From Gordonia hongkongensis (GTDB lineage: Bacteria > Actinomycetota > Actinomycetes > Mycobacteriales > Mycobacteriaceae): a stretch of 64,000 bases of DNA. Within the stretch, counting starts at the first letter, position 1; the number at the start of each line of letters is the position of its first letter. Shown piece by piece: positions 42,306 to 50,967 of this stretch. Under the pieces are notes generated by a model. The model had not been told where the DNA came from. It did not search any database and worked only from the letters and a program-made list of their open reading frames with translations. The translations under genes and the position numbers were made by a program. The stretch spans positions 49,583-113,582 of the forward strand of contig NZ_CP095553.1 of NCBI RefSeq assembly GCF_023078355.1. The letters are read 5' to 3'.

Positions 42306-42722
42306 TCAGCGCTTCCGGAAACTGGGCATTGAGGTCTGCTCGGCGCGGTCAGGCCAATGCGGGCCTATTGGACGGTGCTGCGCGGCGTGTAGTTGGCGGT
42401 GTGCGGCGGCGAGTTGGTGGCGTAGCCGGGCGTTCTCGGCGGCGAGATTGGGGTTCGGACGGTGTCGGCTACCTGTGGGTGGGGTGGCCGCGTCGAGTGC
42501 GGTGGGCTTCTGTGCCGCAGATTCGATTGGGGCTGCCCTGATGCGGGCGAGGATGTCGGGTTGGGTGTAGATCCATGAGCGTGCGACGCCGGCGGCGCGG
42601 GCGAGTCCTGCGACAGTCGTGGGCGCAGGTTGGGTGTCGAGGGCTGCGAGGGCACGGCGGCGGGTGGCGGCGTGACGGCGGCGCGCGGCCGCGCGCAGGT
42701 GGGCGCTGTTATCGGCGTGCAT
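42306..42722 (-). CDS. DUF6262-type transposase accessory protein (TnpC-like), orphan
   Basis: 138 residues from ATG 42722 behind GGAGG. LRAAARRRHAATRRRALAAL, then TTVAGLARAAGVARSWIYTQ and PDILARI form the HTH of the small third protein of Tn554-like tnpABC triads. A coiled coil follows (LAAENARLRHQLAAAHRQLH). No integrase-type tnpA or tnpB is nearby, so this is probably a remnant or an independently used regulator. Confidence 0.65.
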   Translation of the reverse strand: MHADNSAHLRAAARRRHAATRRRALAALDTQPAPTTVAGLARAAGVARSWIYTQPDILARIRAAPIESAAQKPTALDAATPPTGSRHRPNPNLAAENARLRHQLAAAHRQLHAAQHRPIGPHWPDRAEQTSMPSFRKR

Positions 42723-42906
42723 CAACGGTGACCTCCACGGTGGTCCCTGCGGCGGGGGCCGCCCAGTGGTGACCCGCCCGGTTGTCGAAGCCAGCGACCA
42801 GTGGACGCATGCCACCTCCCTGACGTATCGAACATATGTACGAACCGTAGGAGGTGGGGGTGACAAAACCGGGCGGGTCGAGCCAGGGCCGGGTGCGGCC
42901 TGCGAT

Positions 42907-43578
42907 TTATCGGGCGGGTGATCGTGCCGCGTGTTCGATTCCGGTGGCGGCGCGTAGCTGTTCGGGGTCGTAGCCGTTGGCGGCGTTCATGTCGCAGCGG
43001 ACCGTGCCGTAGCCCTCGGGCAGGCCGTTGCCGTAGCCCTGGCCGTCGGTGTATTGGTGGGCGATCATCTGTGCGGCCAGATCGCGGGTGGTGGCGGTAA
43101 ACCTCGGCCGTGAGCCGTAGGAGGGGACGACGAACCCGATCGGGGGGCGGGTGGGCCAGATATGGGCGTCGTGCGGGTTGAGGTAGCCGATCACGCGCCG
43201 CGGACGACCGTGGATATGGGGGCCGCGCCAGTCGCTGATGCCCCAGACAAGCCGGTTGATCGGATCGCTGTTGTCGCCGGCGATCTGTCCACCCCACGAT
43301 TCCACGTCGACCATCGACACGACGTCGGGACGGTTCTCGCCCTGCATCTGGCGATGGGTGGCCAGCACGTCTCGCCAGTTGCGCCGGTACACGCAGTAGA
43401 CGATGAGCCCACGCAACCGGCCCGAGTCGAGCCACGACCGCGCAGTATCCCAATTGTGAGCGAAATTCCGGTCACGATATGTGCCGTCATTCGATCGGAT
43501 CGATAACCATTTATAGGGATAGCTGTCATCGATAGGTGGCTGCCATTCGGAAATATCAGCAAACAATGTGTCGGCCAT
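42907..43578 (-). CDS. GH25-like muramidase domain, mycobacteriophage lysin type
   Basis: 223 residues. LFADISEWQPPIDDSYPYKW and LSIRSNDGTYRDRNFAHNW match the N-terminal barrel of GH25-like lysins in mycobacteriophages; VVSMVDVESWGGQIAGDNS holds the catalytic DxE, and RVIGYLNPHD, QMIAHQYTDG and CDMNAANG follow in order. It should cut peptidoglycan glycan strands. No signal peptide, so export would need a holin or another route. Likely phage-derived; its neighbour encodes an LGFP wall-binding protein. Confidence 0.85.
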   Translation of the reverse strand: MADTLFADISEWQPPIDDSYPYKWLSIRSNDGTYRDRNFAHNWDTARSWLDSGRLRGLIVYCVYRRNWRDVLATHRQMQGENRPDVVSMVDVESWGGQIAGDNSDPINRLVWGISDWRGPHIHGRPRRVIGYLNPHDAHIWPTRPPIGFVVPSYGSRPRFTATTRDLAAQMIAHQYTDGQGYGNGLPEGYGTVRCDMNAANGYDPEQLRAATGIEHAARSPAR

Positions 43579-43973
43579 TATCTTCTACTCCATTTCTGAT
43601 GATTTCGGGGTTGATCGTCGGGTGGTAGAGGACGCGTCGGTCGGTCGGTGGCGCTTCGTCACCCTGACTTGACCGCTCTCGTCCGCAAACAAATTGGGGT
43701 AAAGCTGATCTCAGGTGTAGCGCAACCTGCCGACAGGTGCACTGTTGGCGGGATGAAAAGTCCTGTGTGATCTGCGATGTTGTGTGGAGGACGGGTGTCC
43801 ACAACGCATTCTGTGGCACCGGTTGGCGTATTTGTGTGTCAATTCATGGTGTGGCCTGGAGTGATGCGTAATTGTCGGTGGCGGGTGTCAACCTGTCGTT
43901 AGCTCGTCACCTCGTCGAGCATCCGCCGCCACCAAACGGCGACGGGTTTAACCATTCGCAAGGAGTATTCGTA
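43579..43973. other. Intergenic region between divergent lysin and LGFP genes
   Basis: 395 bases; no convincing gene (short frames on both strands overlap and lack ribosome sites). It must hold promoters for both divergent genes. A relatively AT-rich patch lies near 43805-43875. Confidence 0.4.
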
Positions 43974-45449
43974 ATGCAGGACAACACCACGTCTGAGGCC
44001 ACGGCCGCGGCCACCACCCTCGAGGACGCCGCGCCGGCCGTGCAGGCCTTCGCAACCACTGCCGCGGTCGCGGCGGGCTGCCAGATCTACCCGCCCACGA
44101 CGTTCCAGGTGTGCGGGGCGATCCGCGACAAGTACAACCAGATGGGAGGACCGACGAGCTTCCTGCTGTTTCCCAAGAGCAACGAGCTGACCAACCCGGG
44201 CAACACCGGCAAACGATCGGAATTCATCGGCGGCAACATCTACTGGTCGGCAGCCACCGGCGCGCATCCGGTGGCGCACGAGTTCCTGTTCAAGTGGGGT
44301 GACCACGGCTACGAAACCGGTTTCCTGAAGTACCCGAAGACCGACGAGATCGTGCTGTCCGACGGCATCAGCCGCCGCCAGGAGTTCCAGGGCGGCCACA
44401 TCTACTGGTCGCCGGCCACCGGAGCGCACTCGATCCAGGGCCTGATCTATGACAAGTGGAAGGCCCTCGGCGCCCAGACGGGTGTCCTGAAGTTCCCGAC
44501 CTCGGATGAGATCGTCGCCCCCGACGGCAAGGGCCGCTTCACCACCTTCCAGGGCGGGGCGATCTACTGGCACCCCAACACAGGTGCGCACGCGGTCAGC
44601 GGTGCTGTCTACGCTTTCTGGGCGTTCTACGGGTATGAAGCGGGTCAGTACGGCTACCCGATCGCAGCAGCCGTCACCGATCAGAACGGTACGAGGCAGG
44701 AGTTCCAGAACGGGACCATCAGCCTGTTTGGGGATGGGTTCCTCCAGGGCATACGCAAGAACGTCGCTGACGATGAACAGATCTACGGCTGGGAAACGCA
44801 GTTGAAGAACGCCTACCCGCCCGTCGACCTGAGCGAGTACGACATCATCGCCGACCCCACGGGCGAACTGAAGCAATCAAACAGGCTCTTGGCCTTGGCG
44901 ATCGGGCAGTGGTTCTCCAGTCACGGGTACACCACGGCGAAAGCGCTCTGGGACCACTACTACGAGAACACAGGTGCCGATTTTCATATCACTGACGACG
45001 CACTGCTCGATGCATGGATGAACGATGACAGTCGACCGGAAGGGGTCAAGTACCCGTCGCCGGTCCAGATCCGTGCCAACAACCGAGACCGAACGGTAGC
45101 GGCTGCGATCGCGCGCGCGGACCAGACTGGTCAACCAGCAAAGGTGTCCGGGTTCACCGACTGGACAGTCACCGTAGGTTCGGGGGACCTCAACTACTCC
45201 TTGGGACACTTTTCTCTGAGCTGCACCACCGTGGTTGTGGCCTACCCAGGACAACCGGGTAAGCACCGCATCAAGCTGCTGCAGCAGGCCCACGTCGTAG
45301 ATGTGTACGACTTCGATTGGATCGAAGACCCCGATGACCTGGCTGACGGAGGCAACAATGTCGGCTACACCGGCATGACCCGCGGTGTTGCCAAGCCCTT
45401 CCTCAGCTGGGGCTCGGCATCCAAGATTCCGTGGGAGGGGCAGCGCTGA
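43974..45449 (+). CDS. LGFP-repeat cell-wall protein with distinct C-terminal tip, effector-like
   Basis: 491 residues from ATG 43974 behind AAGGAG. Four LGFP-type repeats occupy about residues 45-260 (cores SFLLFPKSNE, GFLKYPKTDE, GVLKFPTSDE, GQYGYPIAAA, each with a GGxIYW strand). LGFP repeats bind the wall of mycolate-bearing bacteria. A middle region (DEQIYGWETQLKNAYPPVDL onward) joins a C-terminal domain of about 100 residues ending DVYDFDW, RGVAKPFLSWGSASKI and PWEGQR. No signal peptide is evident. The modular layout, the small membrane gene after it and an orphan copy of the C-terminal tail suggest a polymorphic effector; this is inferred. Confidence 0.75.
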   Translation: MQDNTTSEATAAATTLEDAAPAVQAFATTAAVAAGCQIYPPTTFQVCGAIRDKYNQMGGPTSFLLFPKSNELTNPGNTGKRSEFIGGNIYWSAATGAHPVAHEFLFKWGDHGYETGFLKYPKTDEIVLSDGISRRQEFQGGHIYWSPATGAHSIQGLIYDKWKALGAQTGVLKFPTSDEIVAPDGKGRFTTFQGGAIYWHPNTGAHAVSGAVYAFWAFYGYEAGQYGYPIAAAVTDQNGTRQEFQNGTISLFGDGFLQGIRKNVADDEQIYGWETQLKNAYPPVDLSEYDIIADPTGELKQSNRLLALAIGQWFSSHGYTTAKALWDHYYENTGADFHITDDALLDAWMNDDSRPEGVKYPSPVQIRANNRDRTVAAAIARADQTGQPAKVSGFTDWTVTVGSGDLNYSLGHFSLSCTTVVVAYPGQPGKHRIKLLQQAHVVDVYDFDWIEDPDDLADGGNNVGYTGMTRGVAKPFLSWGSASKIPWEGQR

Positions 45450-45474
45450 CGGCGACAGACAGTACCGTTGAAGG

Positions 45475-45774
45475 ATGAGTGGTACACAGCAGCTGGTCGC
45501 AGGGGCGGGCCTCGCCGACTGCGCGACCGCCAACACCTGCACGATGGACGGACTCGTCACAGACACAGTCCTCTACGCGGTTGGCGCTGGTGTGGTGTGC
45601 ATCTGGCTGGTGATGTGGCCCATCGCCTTATGGTCCGTCGCCGCTGAACCAACAGGAAGGCTGCGGGGAGCGATCTGGGCTGTGATTGTCACAGCGCTAC
45701 CGTTCCTCGGCGCGATTGCCTTCTGGACACGCAAGCGATGGATACCACGTGAGGCTGGCATCCCCGTTCCGTAA
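45475..45774 (+). CDS. Small membrane protein, PLDc_N-like; candidate immunity protein
   Basis: 99 residues from ATG 45475 behind GAAGGA, 25 bases after the LGFP gene. Helices: TVLYAVGAGVVCIWLVMWPI and AIWAVIVTALPFLGAIAFW; the PFLGAIAFWTRKR end resembles PLDc_N membrane domains. Position right after an effector-like gene suggests an immunity or export role. Not shown by sequence alone. Confidence 0.6.
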   Translation: MSGTQQLVAGAGLADCATANTCTMDGLVTDTVLYAVGAGVVCIWLVMWPIALWSVAAEPTGRLRGAIWAVIVTALPFLGAIAFWTRKRWIPREAGIPVP

Positions 45775-45795
45775 GAGGTCAACTGATCGCGAGGT

Positions 45796-45842
45796 GAACG
45801 AGATTGATCCCGGCGCATGATGCACCGGGATCAATCTCGTTC
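45796..45842. terminator. Perfect 18-bp inverted repeat, probable bidirectional terminator
   Basis: GAACGAGATTGATCCCGG (45796-45813) and its exact complement (45825-45842) flank an 11-base loop. It closes the LGFP/immunity-like unit. No T run follows, so a cruciform or protein site is possible. Confidence 0.65.
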
Positions 45843-45935
45843 ATGGCCCAGGAGGTCGCACCACCGGTCTCCCTTTTTCCGGCCCGTGCTGACAGCGCTC
45901 ATCGAGGCCGAGTCGATGAGCGGCAGGAGGGTCAG

Positions 45936-46004
45936 AGCTTGGAATCAACAAGTTTCCAGGTCTTCGGACGCGGCAGCCAGATCGCGTGGGAAGGCCTGCG
46001 CTAG
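45936..46004 (+). pseudogene. Orphan copy of the LGFP protein's C-terminal tail
   Basis: The last 22 codons before TAG 46004 read LESTSFQVFGRGSQIAWEGLR, aligning with the end of the LGFP protein (PFLSWGSASKIPWEGQR) in the F..WG..S.I.WEG.R pattern. No start or upstream domain is in frame. It looks like the end of a displaced paralogous C-terminal module, as seen at polymorphic toxin loci, or the scar of a duplication. Confidence 0.5.
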
Positions 46005-46047
46005 CAAGTCAGTAGCCGAGTCGCCGGACTGTGCGCCTGTGGCTCGG

Positions 46048-46563
46048 CTACGTCCCCGCGTACAGAACGAACAACTGGGTGTGCGACGGGGAGAGGTTCA
46101 GAACGACGGCATGGGTACCAAGATCCAGAGATTGGCCCCCGTGCAGTCGCTGGGTCCGAGTGATCCTCGCGCCACCGCTGGCGGGACAGACCAATCCCAG
46201 CTCGACGAGCTCTTCGCTGGCTCCAGGTGAGGGGATGGATGCGCACGGCAGATCCTCGAACTCGATCAAGTCGCGACCGACGTCGGCGGCCCGCAACGTC
46301 CGGAACTGATCGGCAGGCCCGTCGTACCGGATGGCGAATGCCGAGGTGCCAACCGAATTTATCGGCCACACGAAGCCCTTGGAAAACGTGAAGCCGTCGG
46401 GCACGTGCACCCCTTTGCCTGCGACGCGATCAGCAGCGTCGTCGGCGTCGATGCTCTTGCGGTACGGCGGTTCCTGAAACCCGCAAGCCGGGGCCAGCAT
46501 CCCGACACACAGCACCACCGCCAGGGCCACCACACGTGAACGAACTCGACCGAAACGGGTCAT
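46048..46563 (-). CDS. Lipoprotein, 171 aa (paralogue of 53076-53450)
   Basis: Signal peptide VVALAVVLCVGMLAPAC ends in a lipobox (LAPAC), so it is a lipid-anchored envelope protein. The body has ADDAADRVAGKGVHVPDGFT, SAFAIRYDGPADQFRTLRAA and LPCASIPSPGASEELVELGL, parallel to the lipoprotein at 53076 in motif order (vP-x-G-ftF, ..RyD-P.., ..L-xLvC). No ligand or enzyme motif recognised. Lies leftward between effector-like genes. Confidence 0.75.
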   Translation of the reverse strand: MTRFGRVRSRVVALAVVLCVGMLAPACGFQEPPYRKSIDADDAADRVAGKGVHVPDGFTFSKGFVWPINSVGTSAFAIRYDGPADQFRTLRAADVGRDLIEFEDLPCASIPSPGASEELVELGLVCPASGGARITRTQRLHGGQSLDLGTHAVVLNLSPSHTQLFVLYAGT

Positions 46564-46790
46564 CCCTCTTCTCTGATAGAAGTGCGCGCGACGAGTACCG
46601 AAGCCGCTGTTGGAACAACCACCCGACTCTATGCGCCGAGCAGGGGGACAGCAGCGAGACCGTCGAGCGTGTCAGCATCAGCGCGTGGCGTACACCTACC
46701 GCGACTTTTGAATGGCTCGCGATCACGCGGTTGCGCAGATCGACGCCGGATTCGGAGCAGCGACGGCGGACGTAGGGTAGGAGTAGGACG

Positions 46791-47914
46791 ATGGAGCCCC
46801 TGCACACCGAACAGTTCCGTCTGGCCATGGATTACGGCCAATTCTTGTTGCGTGGCAACGCGCGGTTCGATGTCGATGAGATGGCACTTCTGGAGCGGGC
46901 TCAACGCGAGCTACCGAGTGCGAATGTGGGCACAGACGGGTTGATCGTGGTCCTGTCGCCGCATCAGAACAACTTCGACATGGTCATCGACGTGCAGAGG
47001 TGGGAACGCAGGCCTCGGGGCGACCGCGACGACTGGCAACAGGTCAGCGAGGACCACCTCACCATCGACGAGGACGGCACCCTGACGCTGGAATCGCCCA
47101 CCACCGAGCCCCTCACCTACGATCTCGACCCCGGTGACTACATCGCCGAGGTCAGCGGCAAAGACTTCGTGGCACAGGGGTGGCCGGGGTCCACCACGCC
47201 AGGCGACTCCTGGCGCATCCGACTGTGGCCCGACACCGGTGAGAACCTTCAACCTCCCAAGCTCTGGCCCGGTCCCGAGGGACAACCCCCGAAACCGACG
47301 CCACTGAGGAGCCTCGGGACACGGGCATCGTCGTCGAGGACCTCTCGGACATCGAGTTTGCCCAACCGATCGTGGACCTGCCGGTCTTCACTCCCATGCA
47401 GATGCAAGACCCCACCGCGCAAGCGATCAACTGGTACACAGGCGCGTTCTATGTCTACACAGCCAACCCGCAGCTGGCCGAGAAAGTAGTCAACCTCCCC
47501 GCCGCCCGCCAGCGCGAACTAGCCGTGTGGACAGCGCAACAAGCCTGCGTCGCAGCAGGTATCGGCGACCAGCCGTGGGTGACAACAGCCATTCCCCTGG
47601 TCACCCAGGGCATCAGACCGCCCGACGCCGACGAGCATTACCGATCAGTGAAAGCTGCTGCCGATCCCACCCACCCCCGATCCGCAGTTCCACTACGCCG
47701 AAGCTCCCCACAACGTCGACAGAGGCCTCACCGAGAACCGGCACTATGCCAACACCCACCACCTCCACCGAGCCGCCTATGCGGTCCTGTCCATCGACAT
47801 CGCCGGCAGCGACGACCCTCTCGAGGCAGCTACCGGCGCAATCCACTTCGCCAACCTCGTCTACGGCACCAACATGGCTGACTTGCATACCCAACTACTC
47901 CAGCGCGCCGAGTG
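46791..47914 (+). CDS. Uncharacterised two-part protein with two apparent frameshifts
   Basis: ATG 46791 follows GTAGGAG. Part one (MEPLHTEQFRLAMDYGQFLL to GDSWRIRLWPDTGEN) is a beta-rich domain like small immunity proteins. At C5 47286-47290 the frame must shift (-1); then TPETDATEEPRDTGIVVEDL, AINWYTGAFYVYTANPQLAE and QQACVAAGIGDQPWVTTAIP follow. At C5 47674-47678 a +1 change gives HPDPQFHYAEAPHNVDRGL and ends LHTQLLQRAE. Read through, the protein has about 373 residues. Two separate genes in the same stretch are also possible. No family recognised. Confidence 0.5.
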
Positions 47915-48124
47915 AGCGACAGTGCACGGGAGGCCACTGCAATCGGGGTGGGTCTTGCGATCGCCGTGCCACTGGGCATTACATTCGGTGTGCTGGTCGG
48001 CAATCTGGCGTTAGGGATCGCGGTCGGCCCAGCGGTAGGTATCGCGTTCGGACTTGTCTACGCGGCACGAAAGACATCGCGACCCGACGGCCAGTCATCG
48101 AACCCCGACAGCCGCGACACCTGA
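47912..48124 (+). CDS. Small membrane protein, 70 aa
   Basis: GTG 47912 overlaps the preceding stop (GTGA). Glycine-rich hydrophobic segments (IGVGLAIAVPLGITFGVLVG and NLALGIAVGPAVGIAFGLVY) form two helices, followed by a polar tail. Function unknown; coupled to the frameshifted gene before it. Confidence 0.6.
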   Translation: MSDSAREATAIGVGLAIAVPLGITFGVLVGNLALGIAVGPAVGIAFGLVYAARKTSRPDGQSSNPDSRDT

Positions 48125-48166
48125 ACCCAGCAGCATAGATACGTTCGCAGGTCGCATCTCAGGACG

Positions 48167-49255
48167 CTATTCGCAGGCGACGCCGTCGCCGTCGCGGTCG
48201 AGTTTGCGGCTGTATCCGGGTTGGCCGGCGTAGATCGGGGCTGCGCCCGCGGCGCGGACTGCCGAGCAGTTGGCGTAGTAGACCGACGACGGTGCCTCAG
48301 CCGCGGGTGGCGGGGTGTAGGTGGTCGTCGGCGGGGTGTAGGTCGGTTCCGGGATCGGTGTCGCCGTCGAGGTGCGGGTGTTGGGGACCTGGCGGGTCGT
48401 CGGTGCCGGCACCGCGGCGCCGCAGTTACCGAGGACGCGGGTGATGGCGTCCTTCTCGGCCTGGGTCACCCACAGCTGGTAGGCGGCTTTGACCTCGACC
48501 TGACGGGCGACGTAGGTGCAGCGGTAGGAGCGGTTGGGCGGTAGCCAGGTCGCGGCGTCGCCGTCGCCTTTCTGCTGGTTGGTGGGGCCGTCGGTGGCTT
48601 GCAGGTTGCGCGGATCGTTGGCGAAGTCTGTTCGCTGGGCGGCGGAGAGCTGCTGGGCGCCTTTCTGCCATGCATCCGACAGGGCGACGACGTGGTCGAT
48701 CTGTACCGCCGAGGAAGTTTGTTGGCCACGCACGAACGGGATGGTGGTGCTGGTGTAGGGGTCGGCGAGGGTTCCGGACTGCACGGTGCAGCCGTTCGAG
48801 CCGGGCTTGAGCGCGATGTTGGTGAGGTCGCGGCGCAGGATGTCGTTGCGGGTGTCGCAGCCGTTGTGGCCGCTGTCGACGTTCACGTCATCGGTCCAGG
48901 CTTGCCCGAACAGAGCTCGGTCATACCCGGTCTTGGGTGCGCGCCCCTTCACCTTGAGGGTGTCCAGCGTGGCCAGTGCTTTGTTCGCGGCCGGTGCCGC
49001 CGACACCGTGACGACCGGCGTCGCGGTGGGCAGCGACACCACCTCCGACGCCGTCGCGGCCGACGTCGTCACAGGCAGGGCCGAGGTGTCGGCGACCGGC
49101 TCGGTGGTCGTGTGGGTCGTCCCGCACGCCCCGAGCGCCAAGGCCAGCACAGCCGCGTAGCTCCCGATCAGAACCCGCGAGCGAGTCCTGCGAGGTGAAG
49201 GGACAGATGGCGAGTCCGACGAGGAGACGGCAGGGGGGAGCGGGGGCATAGCCAT
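48167..49255 (-). CDS. Exported HNH endonuclease (DUF1524/GmrSD C-terminal type) with excalibur domain
   Basis: 362 residues from ATG 49255 behind GAAAGG. SYAAVLALALGACG is a lipobox-bearing signal (Cys44). The nuclease core is VQIDHVVALSDAWQKGAQQL, DPRNLQATDGPTNQQKGDGD, WLPPNRSYRCTYVARQ: H, N and N residues in HNH order, as in the secreted DUF1524 nucleases of mycolate-bearing bacteria. A proline/threonine linker leads to a C-terminal excalibur domain with KLDRDGDGVACE (calcium-binding DxDxDG). It would degrade nucleic acid at the cell surface. Confidence 0.88.
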   Translation of the reverse strand: MAMPPLPPAVSSSDSPSVPSPRRTRSRVLIGSYAAVLALALGACGTTHTTTEPVADTSALPVTTSAATASEVVSLPTATPVVTVSAAPAANKALATLDTLKVKGRAPKTGYDRALFGQAWTDDVNVDSGHNGCDTRNDILRRDLTNIALKPGSNGCTVQSGTLADPYTSTTIPFVRGQQTSSAVQIDHVVALSDAWQKGAQQLSAAQRTDFANDPRNLQATDGPTNQQKGDGDAATWLPPNRSYRCTYVARQVEVKAAYQLWVTQAEKDAITRVLGNCGAAVPAPTTRQVPNTRTSTATPIPEPTYTPPTTTYTPPPAAEAPSSVYYANCSAVRAAGAAPIYAGQPGYSRKLDRDGDGVACE

Positions 49256-49563
49256 TGAGCGGGAGAGCCTTTCACACAAACGGCGACCGGCGCGTGATGG
49301 CCGATCGAATGTCAACTACCTATAGCAACCCACTCGGACATCGTTACCGAACCGGACAAACCCGTCCCGCGATTGCCTCGATGCCCCCTGGTTGTACTCG
49401 CGGTAACGGAGCCGGATTCGGGAATGACACCCCCGAAGTCATTGCCCGGAACGGCGTTGATAACCCGGCCCGAACCGAGATGGGCGGGCGGCCACGGTGT
49501 CGGCGCTGGTTCGATCACCACTACCCCGGCTGCGACACCTCGACGGTCCGCGGGGCCCGTCCA
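49256..49563. other. Intergenic stretch without recognised features
   Basis: 308 bases. The short frames here look non-coding. It should carry the promoter of the leftward HNH gene. No palindrome or repeat stands out. Confidence 0.4.
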
Positions 49564-50073
49564 TCATTCATGAGACTCAGCATCTGCTGTCGGTGCGCCT
49601 GCGCGCATCCACACTTCTCGTACCGCCACCCCGGCGAGGACGAGAGCCATAGAGAGGATGCTGCGCAGCTCGACCCCATTGATGATTCCGGGGGTGGCCA
49701 GCACGAACAACCCCAACGCCACAAACGGCACCACGACGGTGACGATCCCGGCGACGAGGCGTCTGGCGGCGATCGCGTCAACGAGCGCAGCACCGACGAC
49801 AACGACAAACGCTACGAGCGCGTAGAAACCGGGGTTCTGCCACCACGTGTGAATGCCGGGGCTGCCACCGATGAGGTCGACGTAGACCGCGCCAGTCGTG
49901 GGAGTGTAGGCAGTCCACCCGGCTTGTCCTTCGGCGAATGCCGCGCCGATCGTCGAATACGTGCCCCACCAGGTGATTCCACCGGCGAAGAGGGCGGAGA
50001 CTACGAAGACCCACCACATGACGTGGCCGGTGATCCGAGCACTGACCAAAACCAATTGCCGTTGCCGTGACAT
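49564..50073 (-). CDS. Membrane protein, 169 aa
   Basis: About four helices (MWWVFVVSALFAGGITWWGT, GFYALVAFVVVVGAALVDAI, GIVTVVVPFVALGLFVLATP, ILSMALVLAGVAVREVWMRA) with an outer loop between the first and second containing GGSPGIHTWWQNPG. No transporter motif. Start at 50073 (MSRQRQLVLVSARITG). Function unknown. Confidence 0.65.
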   Translation of the reverse strand: MSRQRQLVLVSARITGHVMWWVFVVSALFAGGITWWGTYSTIGAAFAEGQAGWTAYTPTTGAVYVDLIGGSPGIHTWWQNPGFYALVAFVVVVGAALVDAIAARRLVAGIVTVVVPFVALGLFVLATPGIINGVELRSILSMALVLAGVAVREVWMRAGAPTADAESHE

Positions 50074-50174
50074 GCCTGCAACTATGACCGATAACAGTCC
50101 GGACGCGTTGGTAAAGTGCGCATTGCAAACAATGTAGTGAATGTGTTGACGGCGCAGCTAATCGGGGAGCAGCA

Positions 50175-50432
50175 ATGGCAACAAATAACGCACCGAACGA
50201 CGAAACGCCCACAAATTCGCAGGGCGGCGTCGCCCGGTCTGGTTGGAGTGTGGGGACGCGAGCGACGATGGTGCTGGCCGCCCTCACCGTCGCGTTAGCG
50301 GCGGCGTATCTGTGGTGGTCGATTCCGGTATGGCCGGTGTGGCTGGCCGGCGGGCTGACGCTCGCTGCGTTCATCGTTGCCCTTACCCGGCGAGCACACC
50401 GCTCTGCTGAGCTGGAGGACGATCTGTACTGA
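50175..50432 (+). CDS. Small membrane protein, 85 aa
   Basis: ATG 50175 follows GGGGAGCAGCA. Two helices (TMVLAALTVALAAAYLWWSI and VWLAGGLTLAAFIVALTRRA) after a polar N-terminus of about 25 residues. Diverges from the leftward membrane protein. No family recognised. Confidence 0.6.
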   Translation: MATNNAPNDETPTNSQGGVARSGWSVGTRATMVLAALTVALAAAYLWWSIPVWPVWLAGGLTLAAFIVALTRRAHRSAELEDDLY

Positions 50433-50571
50433 CGGTGTCGCGCCGCAGCCGAAACGCGAATGGTCGCCGACTATTGACTTGCGCTGTCGCGGAAGGTGTT
50501 TGCGTTAGGGTGATCGTTCGCGCCCCAGCGCACGAGGTGATGGGGTAGTAGCTGGCGGTAGGAGGAAAGCG

Positions 50572-50967
50572 GTGCCGTACCTCGGGCTGATGTACCTGGT
50601 GATCCTGGTGATCGTGCTGATCGACATCATCACCACCGACGACGCCGCCGTACGTGGGCTGCCCAAGTTCGCCTGGGTAATCCTGGTGGTGATGCTGCCG
50701 TTGGTCGGTGCGCTGGTGTGGCTGGCGGTCGGGCGCCCTATAGGTGATGAACGACCGCGACGGCAACATCCGGGTGCGGCCAGCGAGTTCCCGGAGTACG
50801 ACCACCCCAGCCGCTACATCCCGCAGGACCCCGAGGCAGACCGAGAGTTCCTGCAGCAGTTGCGCGATCGCGCCGAGCAACAACGACAGACCGCCCGCGA
50901 GCAGCAACGAGCCGCGGACCGGTCTGACCGCCCTGACGACACAGGCCCGCCGCCGGCCTCGACATGA
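50572..50967 (+). CDS. PLDc_N-like membrane protein, 131 aa
   Basis: GTG 50572 follows AGGAGGAAAG. Helices MPYLGLMYLVILVIVLIDII and WVILVVMLPLVGALVWLAVG carry the PLDc_N pattern (a P-x-x-G-A turn in helix two). The C-terminal half is charged and coiled (REFLQQLRDRAEQQRQTARE). Its stop overlaps the next gene by four bases (ATGA). A membrane scaffold in the same operon as the beta-propeller protein is plausible. Confidence 0.7.
   Translation: MPYLGLMYLVILVIVLIDIITTDDAAVRGLPKFAWVILVVMLPLVGALVWLAVGRPIGDERPRRQHPGAASEFPEYDHPSRYIPQDPEADREFLQQLRDRAEQQRQTAREQQRAADRSDRPDDTGPPPAST

Noticed and set aside
43556..43819. 87-codon leftward frame upstream of the lysin gene
   Set aside because: Overlaps the lysin start in another frame and shows no domain or ribosome site.
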